Positions 35,901 to 46,500 of a stretch of 64,000 bases of DNA are shown here, piece after piece; position 1 is the stretch's first letter, and the number at the start of each line of letters is the position of its first letter. The translations under genes and the position numbers were made by a program. The notes under the pieces are model-generated. The model was given only the letters and a program-made list of their open reading frames with translations, did no database searches and was not told the DNA's origin. Source of the stretch: Streblospio benedicti (lineage: Eukaryota; Annelida; Polychaeta; Spionida; Spionidae); contig CM032665.1 of assembly GCA_019095985.1 (NCBI GenBank), positions 31,087,875-31,151,874 on the forward strand, read 5' to 3'.

Positions 35901-37076
35901 GACATCTTCCGACTTCCAACTAATATTTGACAAACTTATAGTTGTTGGATTTATTATTTCTTGGTGTCAAATCAATTGCATATTGGTCTTTTACCATTAA
36001 CAAAAAGTTTTTTATGCTGGATAATTTCAATAAAACGCTAAATTTGAATGTTTTAATTGAATACCTTTGACATTTTGAGGCATGAAATCCCATCGATAGC
36101 ATGGTCCACAAGATGGCGCCTACAATGACATGTGTGTTTTTTAAATGGATTTCCGGAGGTCAAGTGGTTGATTGAGGCTAAATTAGTGATTACATTATGA
36201 AAGTAAATCGGTTTAGCTTCATAAGGGTCTTTCCTGCATGTATTTAGGACCACTCTAACATATCAAGCAAACAAGATCAAATTTGAATACAGCCGAATTT
36301 ATAGTAAATCTTTGTTGATTTACTTGCAGATTTACCAACTTATGGGTGAATATGTAAGCTTTTGATATAATTATGCTTCGGAAATTGAGTTGAAAAAGTG
36401 AAGATTTATGCACAGTCTCCACGTGGACATTTCTCGTACTACATAGTAGTAAATATAACAGCAGGCAGTGCTGCTGCAACTGACTCACAAAATAAGAGAT
36501 GCATTCTAAAAAGTCCTGCTGTGAGTTAAATATTCCATCAATTCCTATCAAATTAAAGCAAGTTGACAAAAAGTGTATGTTGCTTCTTATTCTTAACACC
36601 TGGAACCAAAATATTAAATAGTTATTGTTGTAATAAGCTGCAAACATTTACGTGAGTATNNNNNNNNNNNNNNNNNNNNNNNNNNNNNNNNNNNNNNNNN
36701 NNNNNNNNNNNNNNNNNNNNNNNNNNNNNNNNNNNNNNNNNNNNNNNNNNNNNNNNNNNATATTAACTATATGAATAATGAAAAATATAAATCAACACCT
36801 TTTAAGACCACTTCAAGCAGAATAAGAGTTTTAAATAATAAAACCAAAATGAAACATTTTAAAACTTTTTAGGATACACAGATAATGGGCGATAATATAA
36901 GGATATAATGGATTTAGCTCAATGAATTATCTACCTATGGTGTTCAATGGAGTTTGTAACATCCCTGATACTTTTTCTCTAAACGTAGAAGTAGCTCCAT
37001 CAATATTGACATCATTAATTCGCACACGTGCATTTTTATTACAAATTTTATCCCACACAACAACAGTGGCTACCAT
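26334..37076 (-). CDS. UBL7: Ubiquitin-like protein 7, nine exons
   Basis: Exons (minus): 37076-36935, 35081-34962, 34870-34791, 33370-33286, 32877-32820, 31993-31869, 28331-28189, 27138-26881, 26456-26334. All junctions are GT-AG and in phase, giving 377 aa (human UBL7 is 380). The N-terminal ubiquitin-like domain (about 1-80) has ELIYAGQVLKDDKKLSSYG and GIKPGVTVFALRR. The middle matches UBL7 with LQDQELLAVLADPNLIDKV and HPALGHAALSLVDII; an acidic SDDEDEP and a proline, glycine and glutamine-rich linker follow. A C-terminal UBA domain (about 338-377) reads EGLAALRDMGITDEE and ends FGNGI. UBL-UBA proteins of this type bind ubiquitin and partner with degradation machinery; human UBL7 is linked to antiviral TRIM21-MAVS signalling. 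The first ATG is chosen because it opens the domain. Odd points are 19 pure CAG codons and TE-filled introns. Confidence 0.95.
26530..26760. repeat. Dispersed repeat in UBL7 last intron
   Basis: Similar to 13400-13590. Both share TGCCACATTTACAAA, ACACACAAT-type and TTTAAAATTACT phrases, then GGCAGGGGTGG and ATCAAGTTCCACCCCATGT. Probably the 3' part of a retroelement; the family is not identified. Confidence 0.6.
26914..26970 (-). repeat. (CAG)19 tract coding for polyglutamine in UBL7
   Basis: An uninterrupted trinucleotide run of 19 units on the coding strand within exon 8. It sits between LQPP and TPAAPS in the linker before the UBA domain. The same exon also codes eight glycines and a six-proline run. 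Confidence 0.95.
27300..27925. repeat. Local direct duplication in UBL7 intron 7
   Basis: About 27300-27530 and 27704-27905 share GAAAATCATTCGATTATGCA, CGTCTG(G/A)C and AATGGAAAAG(A/G)CAT phrases in the same order, with moderate divergence. Both copies lie within one intron. Confidence 0.75.
28331..28421 (-). repeat. Three 31-bp tandem units, each with a splice-acceptor sequence, at UBL7 exon 7
   Basis: Units start at 28331, 28362 and 28393. On the minus strand each ends GCTGTG(T/G)TTTAG or the like, followed by G, so each has a candidate AG acceptor. Only the one next to exon 7 keeps the reading frame, since 31 and 62 are not multiples of three. Confidence 0.85.
28470..28665 (+). mobile_element. 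LINE 3' fragment in UBL7 intron 6
   Basis: The plus strand reads GKGRPKHTWDAVVVKD then LAMGLIDPGD, matching the usual C-terminal 'GRPRKTW..VV..D' of RTE/L2-type LINE proteins. A related piece lies at 52640-52800 (AAACGGACTTGGGATGTGGT, GGTCTGTCAGATCCTGG). Confidence 0.65.
30715..31300 (+). mobile_element. CR1-like LINE C-terminal fragment in UBL7 intron 6
   Basis: Frames read ENVQRCAT, then LSYEERLWKLKLPTLDFR and RIRGDMIEVY, then near 31110 SLNTFKNCLGKYRKDQELMY and a TTTITG ending. This is the standard end of CR1/L2-like reverse transcriptase ORFs. It is broken by frameshifts, including around the (TA)n at 30900-30914. Confidence 0.8.
31570..31815. repeat. Two 122-bp tandem copies in UBL7 intron 6
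   Basis: GGAACATAACGACCACCCGT appears at 31599 and again 122 bp later. It is followed each time by ATGATCATGATCATGATATG and CAAACACCAACCGTC. The copies differ at a few positions. Confidence 0.9.
32045..32353 (-). mobile_element. tRNA-derived SINE, copy 3 (UBL7 intron 5)
   Basis: The minus-strand head reads GTGCTTCCGTGGCCGAGTGG, close to a tRNA A-box region, with a B box near GTTCGAGTCCCAGTCGG. The body has GCACACTGCTCCGTGG and ACCTACACGTTAAATAG. It is one of the best-preserved copies. Confidence 0.85.
33390..34246. mobile_element. DNA transposon (hAT-like ends) in UBL7 intron 3
   Basis: It starts CAGTGGCGTAGGC and ends GCTACGCCACTG, an 11-12 bp inverted repeat, flanked by ACTTT on both sides (33385-33389, 34247-34251). 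The interior has no transposase reading frame. It contains a small hairpin, TCTGGGGATTACCCCCAGA, near 33489. CAGTGGCG ends are common in hAT-related elements, but the 5 bp target duplication leaves the superfamily open. It lies 20 nt from the exon 4 acceptor. Confidence 0.75.
34465..34755. mobile_element. Foldback element related to Penelope-like ends, UBL7 intron 3
   Basis: Arms of about 100 nt (34465-34570, 34631-34752) are inverted copies sharing ATCTCTCACAACACAAAATT, TCTGCAGACATTTTCAAAAA and GCATGTCAGGTCATGATTGA. About 60 nt separate them. Phrases such as CTGCGCATG(T/A)CAGG and the flank TACCAACACGATGAAC also occur at the Penelope-like fragment at 13589-14170, so these are probably ends of the same kind of element. 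Confidence 0.65.
35363..35575. mobile_element. 213-bp MITE, copy 1 (UBL7 intron 1)
   Basis: Bounded by TAG on each side (35360-35362, 35576-35578). Subterminal inverted sequences are AAATCTGTTTATGAACATTA and its rough inverse near 35530-35560. The inside (ATACTGAATATTTATTGAA, TCTATGTTGATG) matches the copy at 58805-59018. Confidence 0.7.
36660..36759. other. Assembly gap (100 N) in UBL7 intron 1
   Basis: Placeholder gap; it falls between UBL7 exons 1 and 2 and does not interrupt coding sequence. Confidence 0.99.
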
Positions 37077-39690
37077 TTTTTTTTCAGACCTTTAATAATC
37101 TCCTTATGCAGAGTTAAAATGTACGTGAAAATTATGTCGAATCGTGATCGTGTATTTTGTAATGGAGCACTGTACGTTAGCCTCACTCAATTAGTCTTTA
37201 TATACACGCGTGCAGTGGTAGACGTAGTTGATTAAGGCTTTTATAAGTTAGTGTAAAAGAGCTATTTAACAAAATAACGCTGCTAAAGTTCGAGTACAAT
37301 GAAAAAGTTTCTAATTTATATCTTTTTGGTAATATCCCTTGGTGTTTTAGGGAAGCAGGACACTTTGGTCAAATTTTATGGTATGCAAATGAAACACTTC
37401 ACCAAAACGTATTGACTTTTGTTTGTGAAACTGTGGTCCCATGCAAATCATGTAATGCAGTACAAAACGCTATATTCATATCCTGAGTCTGAAATACGGC
37501 CAAATTTCTGAAAAGGGAGCAACGTTTTTAAATGTAGCCTGCATGTGATGATTTGGCTAAATTATAGAATTCACCACCAAAAGGTAATCTGGTTGTATGT
37601 GTGGGGGTTTCAGGGGGCAGAGCCCCCTGATATGTTGAAATATAATGCAAAATATATTCAACAATACATGAATAATCATGTTTAATGTTAAAACTAATGC
37701 TGATTAGCAAACTAATGAATATTAATAATGCAATTAAAATATTAAATATATTTGGTAGTGAATTCTATAATTGTTCCAATGATTTTTTAAATACTTTTGA
37801 TGGTTTTTATATGACCCATATTATTGAAAGATTCCTTGAAAATAAATTAATAATATGATTGGGTGATTTGCATTGTGTTGTGGGATAACAGTCTATAGCG
37901 ATAGACATATCACTTTCATGTTGACATTTGTGTACAAGCTCTATGAGTAGATGTTGGTAGAGAACCAGACTGAATTATGTTGAAGAAGGATATCCCATTG
38001 AAAGTATTGTAATACCTTAAGTGAAGAAGATAGGACAACAAACCTTTCTGGACCTTTTAATATCAGAAGCTAGAAGAAGGACCACATGGGTGTCTATCCA
38101 CTTATAGAAGCAGCTGCAGGTCAACTATATTAATATTCTGTCCCTGGCAAGAGAAATGGGATTATGGGGAACGTGCAAGAATTGAACTTTGTGTTTACTA
38201 AAGATAATGGTGACCCAAACTATCATAATTTTAGAGTAACTACCCCGTGCTGTCAATAGTACATTAATACAGAATATAGTTCGGCTTGGCTCGACCTATA
38301 GATTACTAGGAAAGCATCCACACTCATTGCATTCATTAATGTTTTATCCGGTAATAAAGGCGTTCTTCAAAGTATAGACTTGTTGATATATACTTGTTGA
38401 TAATATGATCCTGGGGAAAGTGAAACTATTGAAATTGGTGTTAAGCAAAGATAACCATGACCCAAATATTTAGAGACAGCACTCCAAGTATCAGCTTACT
38501 CATTGCAGCTGATTCCTGACTTACTGATCAAAAAGGAATGAGTTGAAATCCGACTGTTAAGGGACCATTTCAGAGTCTCAACTGGCACTCAGCAGTTCGC
38601 TAGCTATAGCTGGAGATCATTCTAGGACCTTGCACTAGATCTGGCTCTGACATGTACACCTAGCTGTGTAAAGCTAGTGCTCTTCCTAAAATAATTAAAT
38701 ATGGATGAACTCTAGAGCTCTCAACTCCGGGATCCGTGACTCACAGCATGGTGTGTGCATGCACTAGTGATCAAAAAAGTTACTGGGAGTGCGCCAGAGA
38801 ATTACCATCCAATGTCAATTACATGTAGCATTCTAACTTTTAGAGCCCATTCATAGTTTATTGTCTACTATCCAGGAGTACTGCTCAGATGACTCATTTA
38901 CACCAGGTTGTTGTATAACAGTTGCTGCATACAGCAATAGGCTGCTGTAGCACGCACGTGTTAATTACTCCCATTAGCATTCATTTACCTGACCTGTACC
39001 TATTTCACGTGTATGTACCATGGAGCAGTGTGCGACCTGTTAGGCTTAAATTTTCTCAACACCCGCAACCAGACCCGACCGGTAATCGAACCCATGACCT
39101 TCTGGTCACGAGTCCAAGTCCCTATAGCTATCCATTTGGCGCCGACTGAGTGGTGCCGATAAGTTACATTGTACGTTTCTCATCAATGCTAGTTCAATTC
39201 CACCGAAGTATGTCACCACTGTTGATCAGTAATGCTATTCAGTGGCGACGCCAAGCGACGAGTTTCAGAAGCCTCATTAAAAGGCGTGCCCCGTGTAGAG
39301 GACAGTCATCCCTCTGCACGTTAAAGAACTCACCTAGCTTGAAAACTATAGCTAGTGTGATCACACCTTCCCCTGAGGCTCAGTTGGCTACCTAGCCTGC
39401 CTCTGGAGGTACATGTACCAACATCACGTGGCCTCCCTCTGCTATAATCATCAGAATTGATGGCTGCGGAGTAACCACGAATGAACGAAGAAAGTGTAAG
39501 GGCGGGACATACCTATCTTAAGCCATTCAACTAGTACTTATTAAACCAATTAACCTGACTAGGTTGGGGTGAATGCTTCAATTCACCCTGAATGGCTGGC
39601 TAACCTAAATTTGCCCACAATGCCAGATTATATCCACCCCGGTAATGTGACATTGATTCAACAACTAACAGAACTACGTGTAAGTCATGT
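37077..39690. other. Intergenic region between UBL7 and IVD
   Basis: UBL7 and IVD are divergently arranged, so both promoters should lie here, but no clear promoter motif is visible. It holds a perfect hairpin at 37610-37630 (CAGGGGGC, AGA, GCCCCCTG) of a kind often found in transposons, and one SINE (38882-39146). The rest is AT-rich with no gene. Confidence 0.5.
38882..39146 (-). mobile_element. tRNA-derived SINE, copy 4
   Basis: The minus-strand head covers GACTCGTGACCAGAAGGTCA and GGTTCGATTACCGG in the B-box region. The body (ACATACACGTGAAATAGG) is diverged and its 3' part shortened. Confidence 0.75.
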
Positions 39691-39777
39691 CCTGTGGGCA
39701 GTGTGGGTGATTGTAAGGCTTCTAGATTGAAGCATGTTCCAAATTACGATTACCATAATAACGTCATAACAACTGTC

Positions 39778-41073
39778 ATGGCGGCTGTCATTAGAAAAGG
39801 TGCCCTCTGCAGCTCAATTTTGAGCAAATATGCTCGATTGACATCTGTAACAAGTCCATTTAAAAGTAATATCAGAAACTCTAGTTATTATCCTATAAAT
39901 GATGACCTATATGGTTTAACAGATGATCAAAAACAGTTGAGACAAACCGTATTCAACTTTGTCCAAAAAGAACTTGCACCATTTGCTGATCAAATTGACA
40001 AAGAAAACAACTTCAGTGGCCTGCGAGAATTTTGGAAAAAATGTGGCGACATGGGATTTCTCGGTATGACAGCACCACCCGAATATGGGGGAACTGGAGC
40101 ATCTTACTTCGACCACTGTATTGTTATGGAAGAATTTTCTAGGGCCGCAGGGGGAATTGCATTGAGTTATGGAGCACATTCCAATCTGTGTGTGAATCAA
40201 ATTTCAAGGAATGGAACAGAAGAACAAAAAGAGAAATATTTGCCAAAGCTAATTAGTGGTGAACATATAGGCGCTCTGGCTATGAGTGAAGCTGGCTCAG
40301 GCTCTGATGTGGTTTCCATGAAATGCAAAGCGGAAAAACAAGGCGATTATTATGTCTTAAATGGTACGAAATTCTGGATCACAAATGGACCTGATGCGGA
40401 CACGCTCGTTGTGTATGCTAAAACTGATATTAGTTCTAAGCCTCAACATGGTGTGTCTGCCTTTTTGATCGAGAGGGGAATGGAAGGGTTCAGTTCGTCT
40501 CCAAAGCTGGACAAATTAGGCATGAGAGGATCAAACACCTGTGAGCTTGTTTTTGATAACTGCAAAGTACCCGAAAAGAATATGCTGGGCCAAAAAAACA
40601 AAGGCGTATATGTTCTGTTTAGTGGACTGGACATTGAGAGATTGGTGTTAGCAGCAGGACCCGTGGGACTAATGCAGGCCGCTTGTGACGTTACATTTCA
40701 GTACGCGCATGACAGAAAGCAGTTTGGTCAACCCATTGGCACTTTTCAGCTGATTCAAGGAAAGCTCGCTGACATGTACACGATTCTGAATGCCAGCAGG
40801 TCTTATCTATACAATGTTGCTCGCTCTCTTGACGGGGGTCAACTTGTTTCGAAAGATTGTGCTGCAGTTATTTTGTACGCTGCAGAAGCAGCAACAAAAG
40901 TGGCTTTAGATAGCATACAGATTCTTGGCGGTAACGGTTATATTAACGATTATCCAGCCGGCCGTATTATGAGAGATGCTAAGCTTTATGAAATTGGAGC
41001 AGGAACAAGTGAAGTTCGCCGATTGGTTATTGGAAGAGCTCTTAACTCAGAATATGATGTAAAAAGGTCATAA
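39778..41073 (+). CDS. IVD: Isovaleryl-CoA dehydrogenase, mitochondrial, intronless
   Basis: A single open frame of 431 aa that aligns along its whole length with human IVD (about 423 aa). The enzyme is an FAD-dependent matrix tetramer that oxidises isovaleryl-CoA to 3-methylcrotonyl-CoA in leucine breakdown and passes electrons to ETF. The first 35 or so residues are basic and hydroxylated without acids, as in a mitochondrial targeting peptide. [16 protein letters not shown] and [15 protein letters not shown] form the flavin/substrate region. The IVD-type catalytic Glu lies at residue 287 in GLDIERLV, and the family signature [17 protein letters not shown] is near the end. The ATG at 39778 (ATGGCGGCT) is chosen because the 28 in-frame residues before it look non-coding. 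It is odd that no intron interrupts it; the human gene has many. Confidence 0.97.
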   Translation: MAAVIRKGALCSSILSKYARLTSVTSPFKSNIRNSSYYPINDDLYGLTDDQKQLRQTVFNFVQKELAPFADQIDKENNFSGLREFWKKCGDMGFLGMTAPPEYGGTGASYFDHCIVMEEFSRAAGGIALSYGAHSNLCVNQISRNGTEEQKEKYLPKLISGEHIGALAMSEAGSGSDVVSMKCKAEKQGDYYVLNGTKFWITNGPDADTLVVYAKTDISSKPQHGVSAFLIERGMEGFSSSPKLDKLGMRGSNTCELVFDNCKVPEKNMLGQKNKGVYVLFSGLDIERLVLAAGPVGLMQAACDVTFQYAHDRKQFGQPIGTFQLIQGKLADMYTILNASRSYLYNVARSLDGGQLVSKDCAAVILYAAEAATKVALDSIQILGGNGYINDYPAGRIMRDAKLYEIGAGTSEVRRLVIGRALNSEYDVKRS

Positions 41074-41261
41074 GTAAATCAAGTAGAAGTCGTGCACAAG
41101 TTCTTGGCACTAGCAATAACATTGATTAGTATTCACTAAAGAAATATTGATTTACCCTCTGAGATAGTTTTCTATCTACGTGCTATACAGTATTTAGATG
41201 GAGGTATGTTTGGATGTTGCCATTAACTTTAGCACTTGTGGATAACATGGGCATGACATCT

Positions 41262-41267
41262 AATAAA
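41262..41267 (+). terminator. IVD polyadenylation signal
   Basis: AATAAA about 190 nt after the stop; a second one is at 41599. No poly-A tract of the sort left by retroposition is seen next to the stop. Confidence 0.6.
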
Positions 41268-41639
41268 GCCTAAGTCTGAAAGTAGTCCAGATGCTATGAT
41301 AATCATGTGCTAAATAGATTCCATTTAATTGTGATTGTTCTGTACTTAATAAAATAGAAGATGGTCAAACTTTGATAATGGCGTACATATTTCAAATCTT
41401 GAGCAAAAAGTGTAATCAATGTAAATATGATTTAGCTACGTATTTTAATCAAATCCATTTAACATGGCAGCTATATTTTGTTCTATGTGTGATATTAGAG
41501 TTTGGATTACTAATGTAAACAGTTTTCCTTTTCAATTAGAACCGGTTATACTTTTTGTGCATTTATAAAAAGAATTTTGTTTGTTATGTATTACGAACAA
41601 TAAATTCTAATGATTTACGCTTTTGCTTCTATTTATTGA

Positions 41640-43400
41640 TATCAGATCCAATATTAACTTGACATTACAGTTAGCCTAAAATGACATTTCTTGTCCCCTT
41701 TAATTGGTCAGATCATTCAGATATCTTATTTTGGTAATATGTTGATATTACTAGTAGTCTATTTACATGAGTAATATAATATTTTATTCATTTCATAACA
41801 AGATTATTACTCGCTTTTTATTAAATATCTGCAAAGAAATAAACCTTTGACTTCAAAAAATCTTTCATTGGATTTTAAGCATTTTGTAGAAAACCTAGAA
41901 TACCAGTGGGCTGCCGTCATTGGATCGCATGTTAAACTAGATCAGAAGTGTTCAAAGAACACGGGTTGCTAGAACAACGTTGGCTTATGGGCAATTAAGA
42001 TATACCAGTATACTGAAACGTTGGATACTTTACAATTTATGACTATGAATTTGAGGAGAAAACCTCAGAATGAATGTACAGCAGTGATCAATATCCAGCA
42101 TAACACATTGCTCTATGTGTTGCAATAGTATTTAATTGAAATTTTCTCAAACTGGGAAGTGGGCTGTTACACAAGAGTGCAGTTACTACATGATTCTTAT
42201 GGTCATTTAAGAAAAAGAGGGGGGAGGGCTGTTACACGAGGGTGGGCACTTGGATGGTCCTATACGGTACTTAATTCGACAGTACAGTGATATGATAACA
42301 CTATTGTGCAAAAGTGGGTAAAAGACATTTTTAGCTGCTATTACTATTGTGTTATTAAACGTTTTACACATATATATACATATTGTCAGGAATAAATTCC
42401 TGATATTGTACATATTTGTCTGTTCTATGGCATATTTTACATTTTTACATGCGATATATGCTGAAATAAAATATTCTTATTCTTATATATATTTACTATA
42501 AAACTGAAAATCTTTGAAAAAATTGGAAAGCCCATTTTAATTAGAAAGTGCCCAAAATCAAATCACTTCAGTGTCACCTCATACTTCATAGTTGTGTAAA
42601 GTTTGAATGAAATCGGTTCATCAGTAAACCCTCTAGCTTGTACAGAGACAAACATGATGAATATAGTGACATACAAACGAAGTGAACACAAGGCTTTCGC
42701 TTCAGCTGTGGAAGCAGCGCAAAAATTTCAATTGATCAATGATTTTTATATTTTCTTAAACCTCTGCCAATATCCCTCATTACACAGTAGAACAGTTTTT
42801 AAATGTTGTTGATTTTCTTTGGACTGAAGAATATATCTTTATATAATCAAGTCATTAAACTTGTAAATGCCCTGTCATATATGGACTATATCACAGCTCT
42901 GCTGGGATTTGAACCCACAGCTATACGACACAAAATTCTTACTTTTGATGCAGTCTTAACTGCTAGACAATGTGTGTATGGTGAGTTTGAATCCCAGCAG
43001 AGGCTATGTGTCCTTACCTGGCTTGGAATCATAAGTCAATATTTATTATTTTATTTCAATTAAAAAAAATCAATTATAAATCAATAAATATTACTGTATA
43101 GTAGGAGCTTCTGAAAATCACTGATGTGGATTATTATTTTTATTTTATTTTTTACTTTTTTTTTTAATAACGAGCCCCGAACTAAAAGAGAAGTTAAGCA
43201 ACTATAATAGGCAGCAACTTTTTTTTTTTCAAGGCAAACATGGGCAAAGTGTTCATAACGCAAACGAAAGAAGTCGTTTCATGGATGATTTTCATATCAT
43301 TTCTAACCTTGCGACGTTTTACCTAGCGTCTACAGCTATATCGAATAGGGCCCATGTAACGTTTTACCTGACGTGAACATACCCATCATATTTAAGCTCT
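41640..43400. other. Intergenic DNA with repeat pieces
   Basis: No gene is seen. At 42130-42260 is a dispersed repeat (AATTGAAATTTTCTCAAACT, GGGCTGTTACACGAGGGTGG) that recurs at 56575-56700. At 42400-42490 is a probable LINE tail (GAAATAAAATATTCTTATTC). Confidence 0.5.
42897..43002 (-). other. tRNA-like sequence in an inverted pair
   Basis: On the minus strand TAGCAGTTAAGACTG resembles an A box and GGGTTCAAATCCCAGC a B box, about 75 nt in all. A second B-box-like copy, GTTTGAATCCCAGCAGAG (42985-43002), lies on the plus strand and is inverse to the first at 16 of 18 positions. A convincing cloverleaf cannot be folded by eye, so a tRNA pseudogene or SINE head is more likely than a working tRNA. 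Confidence 0.35.
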
Positions 43401-43424
43401 CAGTCTCAGGAAAGATTGCGTTAG

Positions 43425-43438
43425 TCGCGGATATATAT
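43425..43438 (+). promoter_or_regulatory. Possible TATA box of the 110-aa membrane protein gene
   Basis: GGATATATATACC about 75 nt before the ATG at 43508, which would put the transcription start near 43460 and give a 5' UTR of about 50 nt. This is inferred from position only. Confidence 0.4.
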
Positions 43439-43507
43439 ACCTGGACCACGCCAAAAGACATTTTCTGTACTTTTTACTTCTCGGGATAAACTACATCACT
43501 TTTGAAA

Positions 43508-46500
43508 ATGGCTGGTAAGAATCCACTTTTTCTATTTGATTTTAAACGATGCTGTAACCTGCTATCTGTAGCAATGTTTAGCGGGGTTTTCATACGCTGA
43601 TAGCATTGAATATCAAGTGTAGTAAGTAGAAAAAGAATAACGTTTTTGCCAACACGGTTAGTTTTCTATTCTCTTTCACTGCAACATTTTCAGGCCTGGT
43701 TGTTTTTCAGTTGCTGTCAACTCTTAGGTGAATTCTGTCAACAGTTCCTAGTTTTATAAACATGCATTATTTAGATACTGCGTGAGTTATCTAATTGTTA
43801 ATGATAATTGAATGCAATATTATGGGGGGAAACTGCAGTAATCCACAATATACATACAGTTAGTAATTATTCTTTAGATGACTGATAATATTATCCCCAT
43901 ATACTATTTTATGTAATATAAATTGGCCTTAAAATTTTCTAATCATTTGTTAGCTATACTTGATTAATATTTCTTTCACTGGAGTATTTAGTTGCATTTA
44001 AAACACCAATTAATCTATAAATGCCATCTTTTTACATGTTTAAGTCTCAACTAGTACTTATGCAGGTCTATGCACAATATACCTATACATTATTCATCTG
44101 TTTCTGTTATTATTCTATTGAATAATTATATTGAACTTTCAGTAATATGGATTGGACAATGCCATTAGTGATATTGATTCTAATTTGAGCTTTAGTAATA
44201 TTGAGTTTTATTACAAGTTTTCAAATATTTCTTTGAATATACCTAAATGTACAAACCAGACCACTATGCATAGAGTTAACAGTTATTCCATATGAATTAT
44301 GATTAATTAATTCCATCTATAGCATTTGCCTGCTTTGGGTGTACAATTTAATTTGTTACACCAATACTATTGTGTGCAATATTTTTCTAATACAAAGGGA
44401 CATTATATTTAATATATATAATATGGAACAAAATATTGCAGATGAGGAGAATTCTATAATGCATTGACAACTTCTATAGGCCTTTGAACTAATCTAAGCA
44501 CAGGTAAAAATGCCTATGTAACAGACCGCTGTCAGGCGAAGGATTCCTGGTCCTTATAATGCCCAAGTCTTTCAACAAGTATTGATTCATTTTCCTCTTG
44601 TCTGCTTTCTTGTTGTATACTCAAGATTCATTCATAAAAGATTTCTAAAATGTTGGTTGTTTGCAAATAAGCAGGGGATCCAATTCAAGTCTGTGGTATA
44701 GTTTAACAATAAAGCCTTGTTAATTTGAAGTTTCTTTAATATATCTGTTTCTAAGAAACATTGCAAAGAGACTAATTAAGCAGAAATTTCAACTGAATAA
44801 GGTGTGATTGATCTATAATAACCTGCTTACTAATTTGTTGAATAATTAGAAAATTGTTGCATATATTTGTATGCATATGCAAAGTTACACTATCTTTTTG
44901 CCAAAGATCAAGGGTATATCTAGACCCTAAGAACTGCAATGAAAGTAGCATACATTGTAACTCGAACCAAATGTGATATTCAAACATCGTGTCATGAAAG
45001 TCAGGCAACTGCATGTAACATGAAAAACGTCACCCTTTTTTTAGTCTCCTACACATGAAAGAAAAAAAGAGTTTGAATTTTTGTTTGCTCTTAACGTTAA
45101 GTGCCATGTATCTACAATAAAGGTAGTATCAAGTTCTGATGATATTACGCTCAATCTGAGACAAAGGGGTTATTGCAAAATTGATTTTGCTGGTAGGACT
45201 AAGCAATTCTTCTGCTACAATGAACATAGGGGAAGCACAAAGTGCATATTTACCCAATCTAATACACACTGATCGTTACTCTATTTGTTGAATGAAGGCA
45301 AGGATTGGATTCATAAATCTACTTGTGAATTTAGCGCAGCTTTTGTCCTCGCCAGTCTCCAAAGTAAAAAAAAAAACTGTTGAAAATGTTGTGTATGTGT
45401 AACATGGGTGATTTTATACATTTATACACATTGTTGACTGCATCAGTAGCGATTACAGCGAACATACAATCAAATGGAATATGAAAAAGGTTAATGGGCC
45501 AGCAATTTGTGTTCTGCTTTTGCAAGCTGGAAACCTTCATTGCTTGCCAAATTAAAAAAACCGCAACAAATCATGTATATGAACATATAACATATATTAC
45601 ACTCGATATTACACTTAGTATTTCATGCCTGAACAGCAAAATCATGATTTTCACACTTTACATTAACATTTTTCACAAATCTATAGAATTGAGGACAAAC
45701 AACACTAAATGAAAGTAGAAGTGAGAAATACACATGAGGATATAGGAACGAAATGTTACTGGCTCTATTTTTGTCATTGTAAGTGATGTTGATGGCTTCC
45801 GTGTTGTAGAGAAGATGATCCATCAGGGCTGTATGAATGCTCTGTCATCCACAAGATATCCAAAAGGAAAGAAATGACCAATGCAGATAAATTCCTGTCA
45901 TCTAAATGTCTTATGCAGTAAGAACTGAGAGTGGAAGGCAACCTTGAGGTGTTGGGTGGTTTAGATTATTCATGAGCATAATGATATTGGGATGATTGCT
46001 TCATCATATGTTGAAGACAATAATTAAAGTACGCATAGATAAAAGTATTTCTTTTCAACATCTGATAGTGAGAAATACATAAAATTAGGTTTTGAGGCAA
46101 AGATACATGTGTAGTATTGATTCAATGTGGCATTCAACTTTGTTTTCTTGAATAATGAATGCACTGCGAGCAAAGTGTTATTCCACATGAAAAGTGTCTG
46201 CCATATATGTCCGCACTATAATTAAAAATGAGTACATAAAATACAATTACATCAGTAGTTATTACTATAGTTTACATTAATAAAATGCTAAATTTATTCT
46301 GTAAATTAGATTATATAACAACACTTTGAATAGTGAGTTTACCCATTCTATTGGTGTAATTTTTTCAAATTTGATTCTGTGTTGCTTAATCCGTGAGTGC
46401 ATAAAAAAAGAAATATTTATGCTCTTGGTTAACACAGGATTCATCCACAAACACTCACTTCACAAATACATGGATTAAATATGTTATATATGTGTACAGT

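Noticed and set aside
39694-39777. Upstream in-frame ATG that would lengthen IVD by 28 residues
   Set aside because: The extra residues are not like a targeting peptide, and the ATG at 39778 has a better context (ATGG) and gives the usual length.
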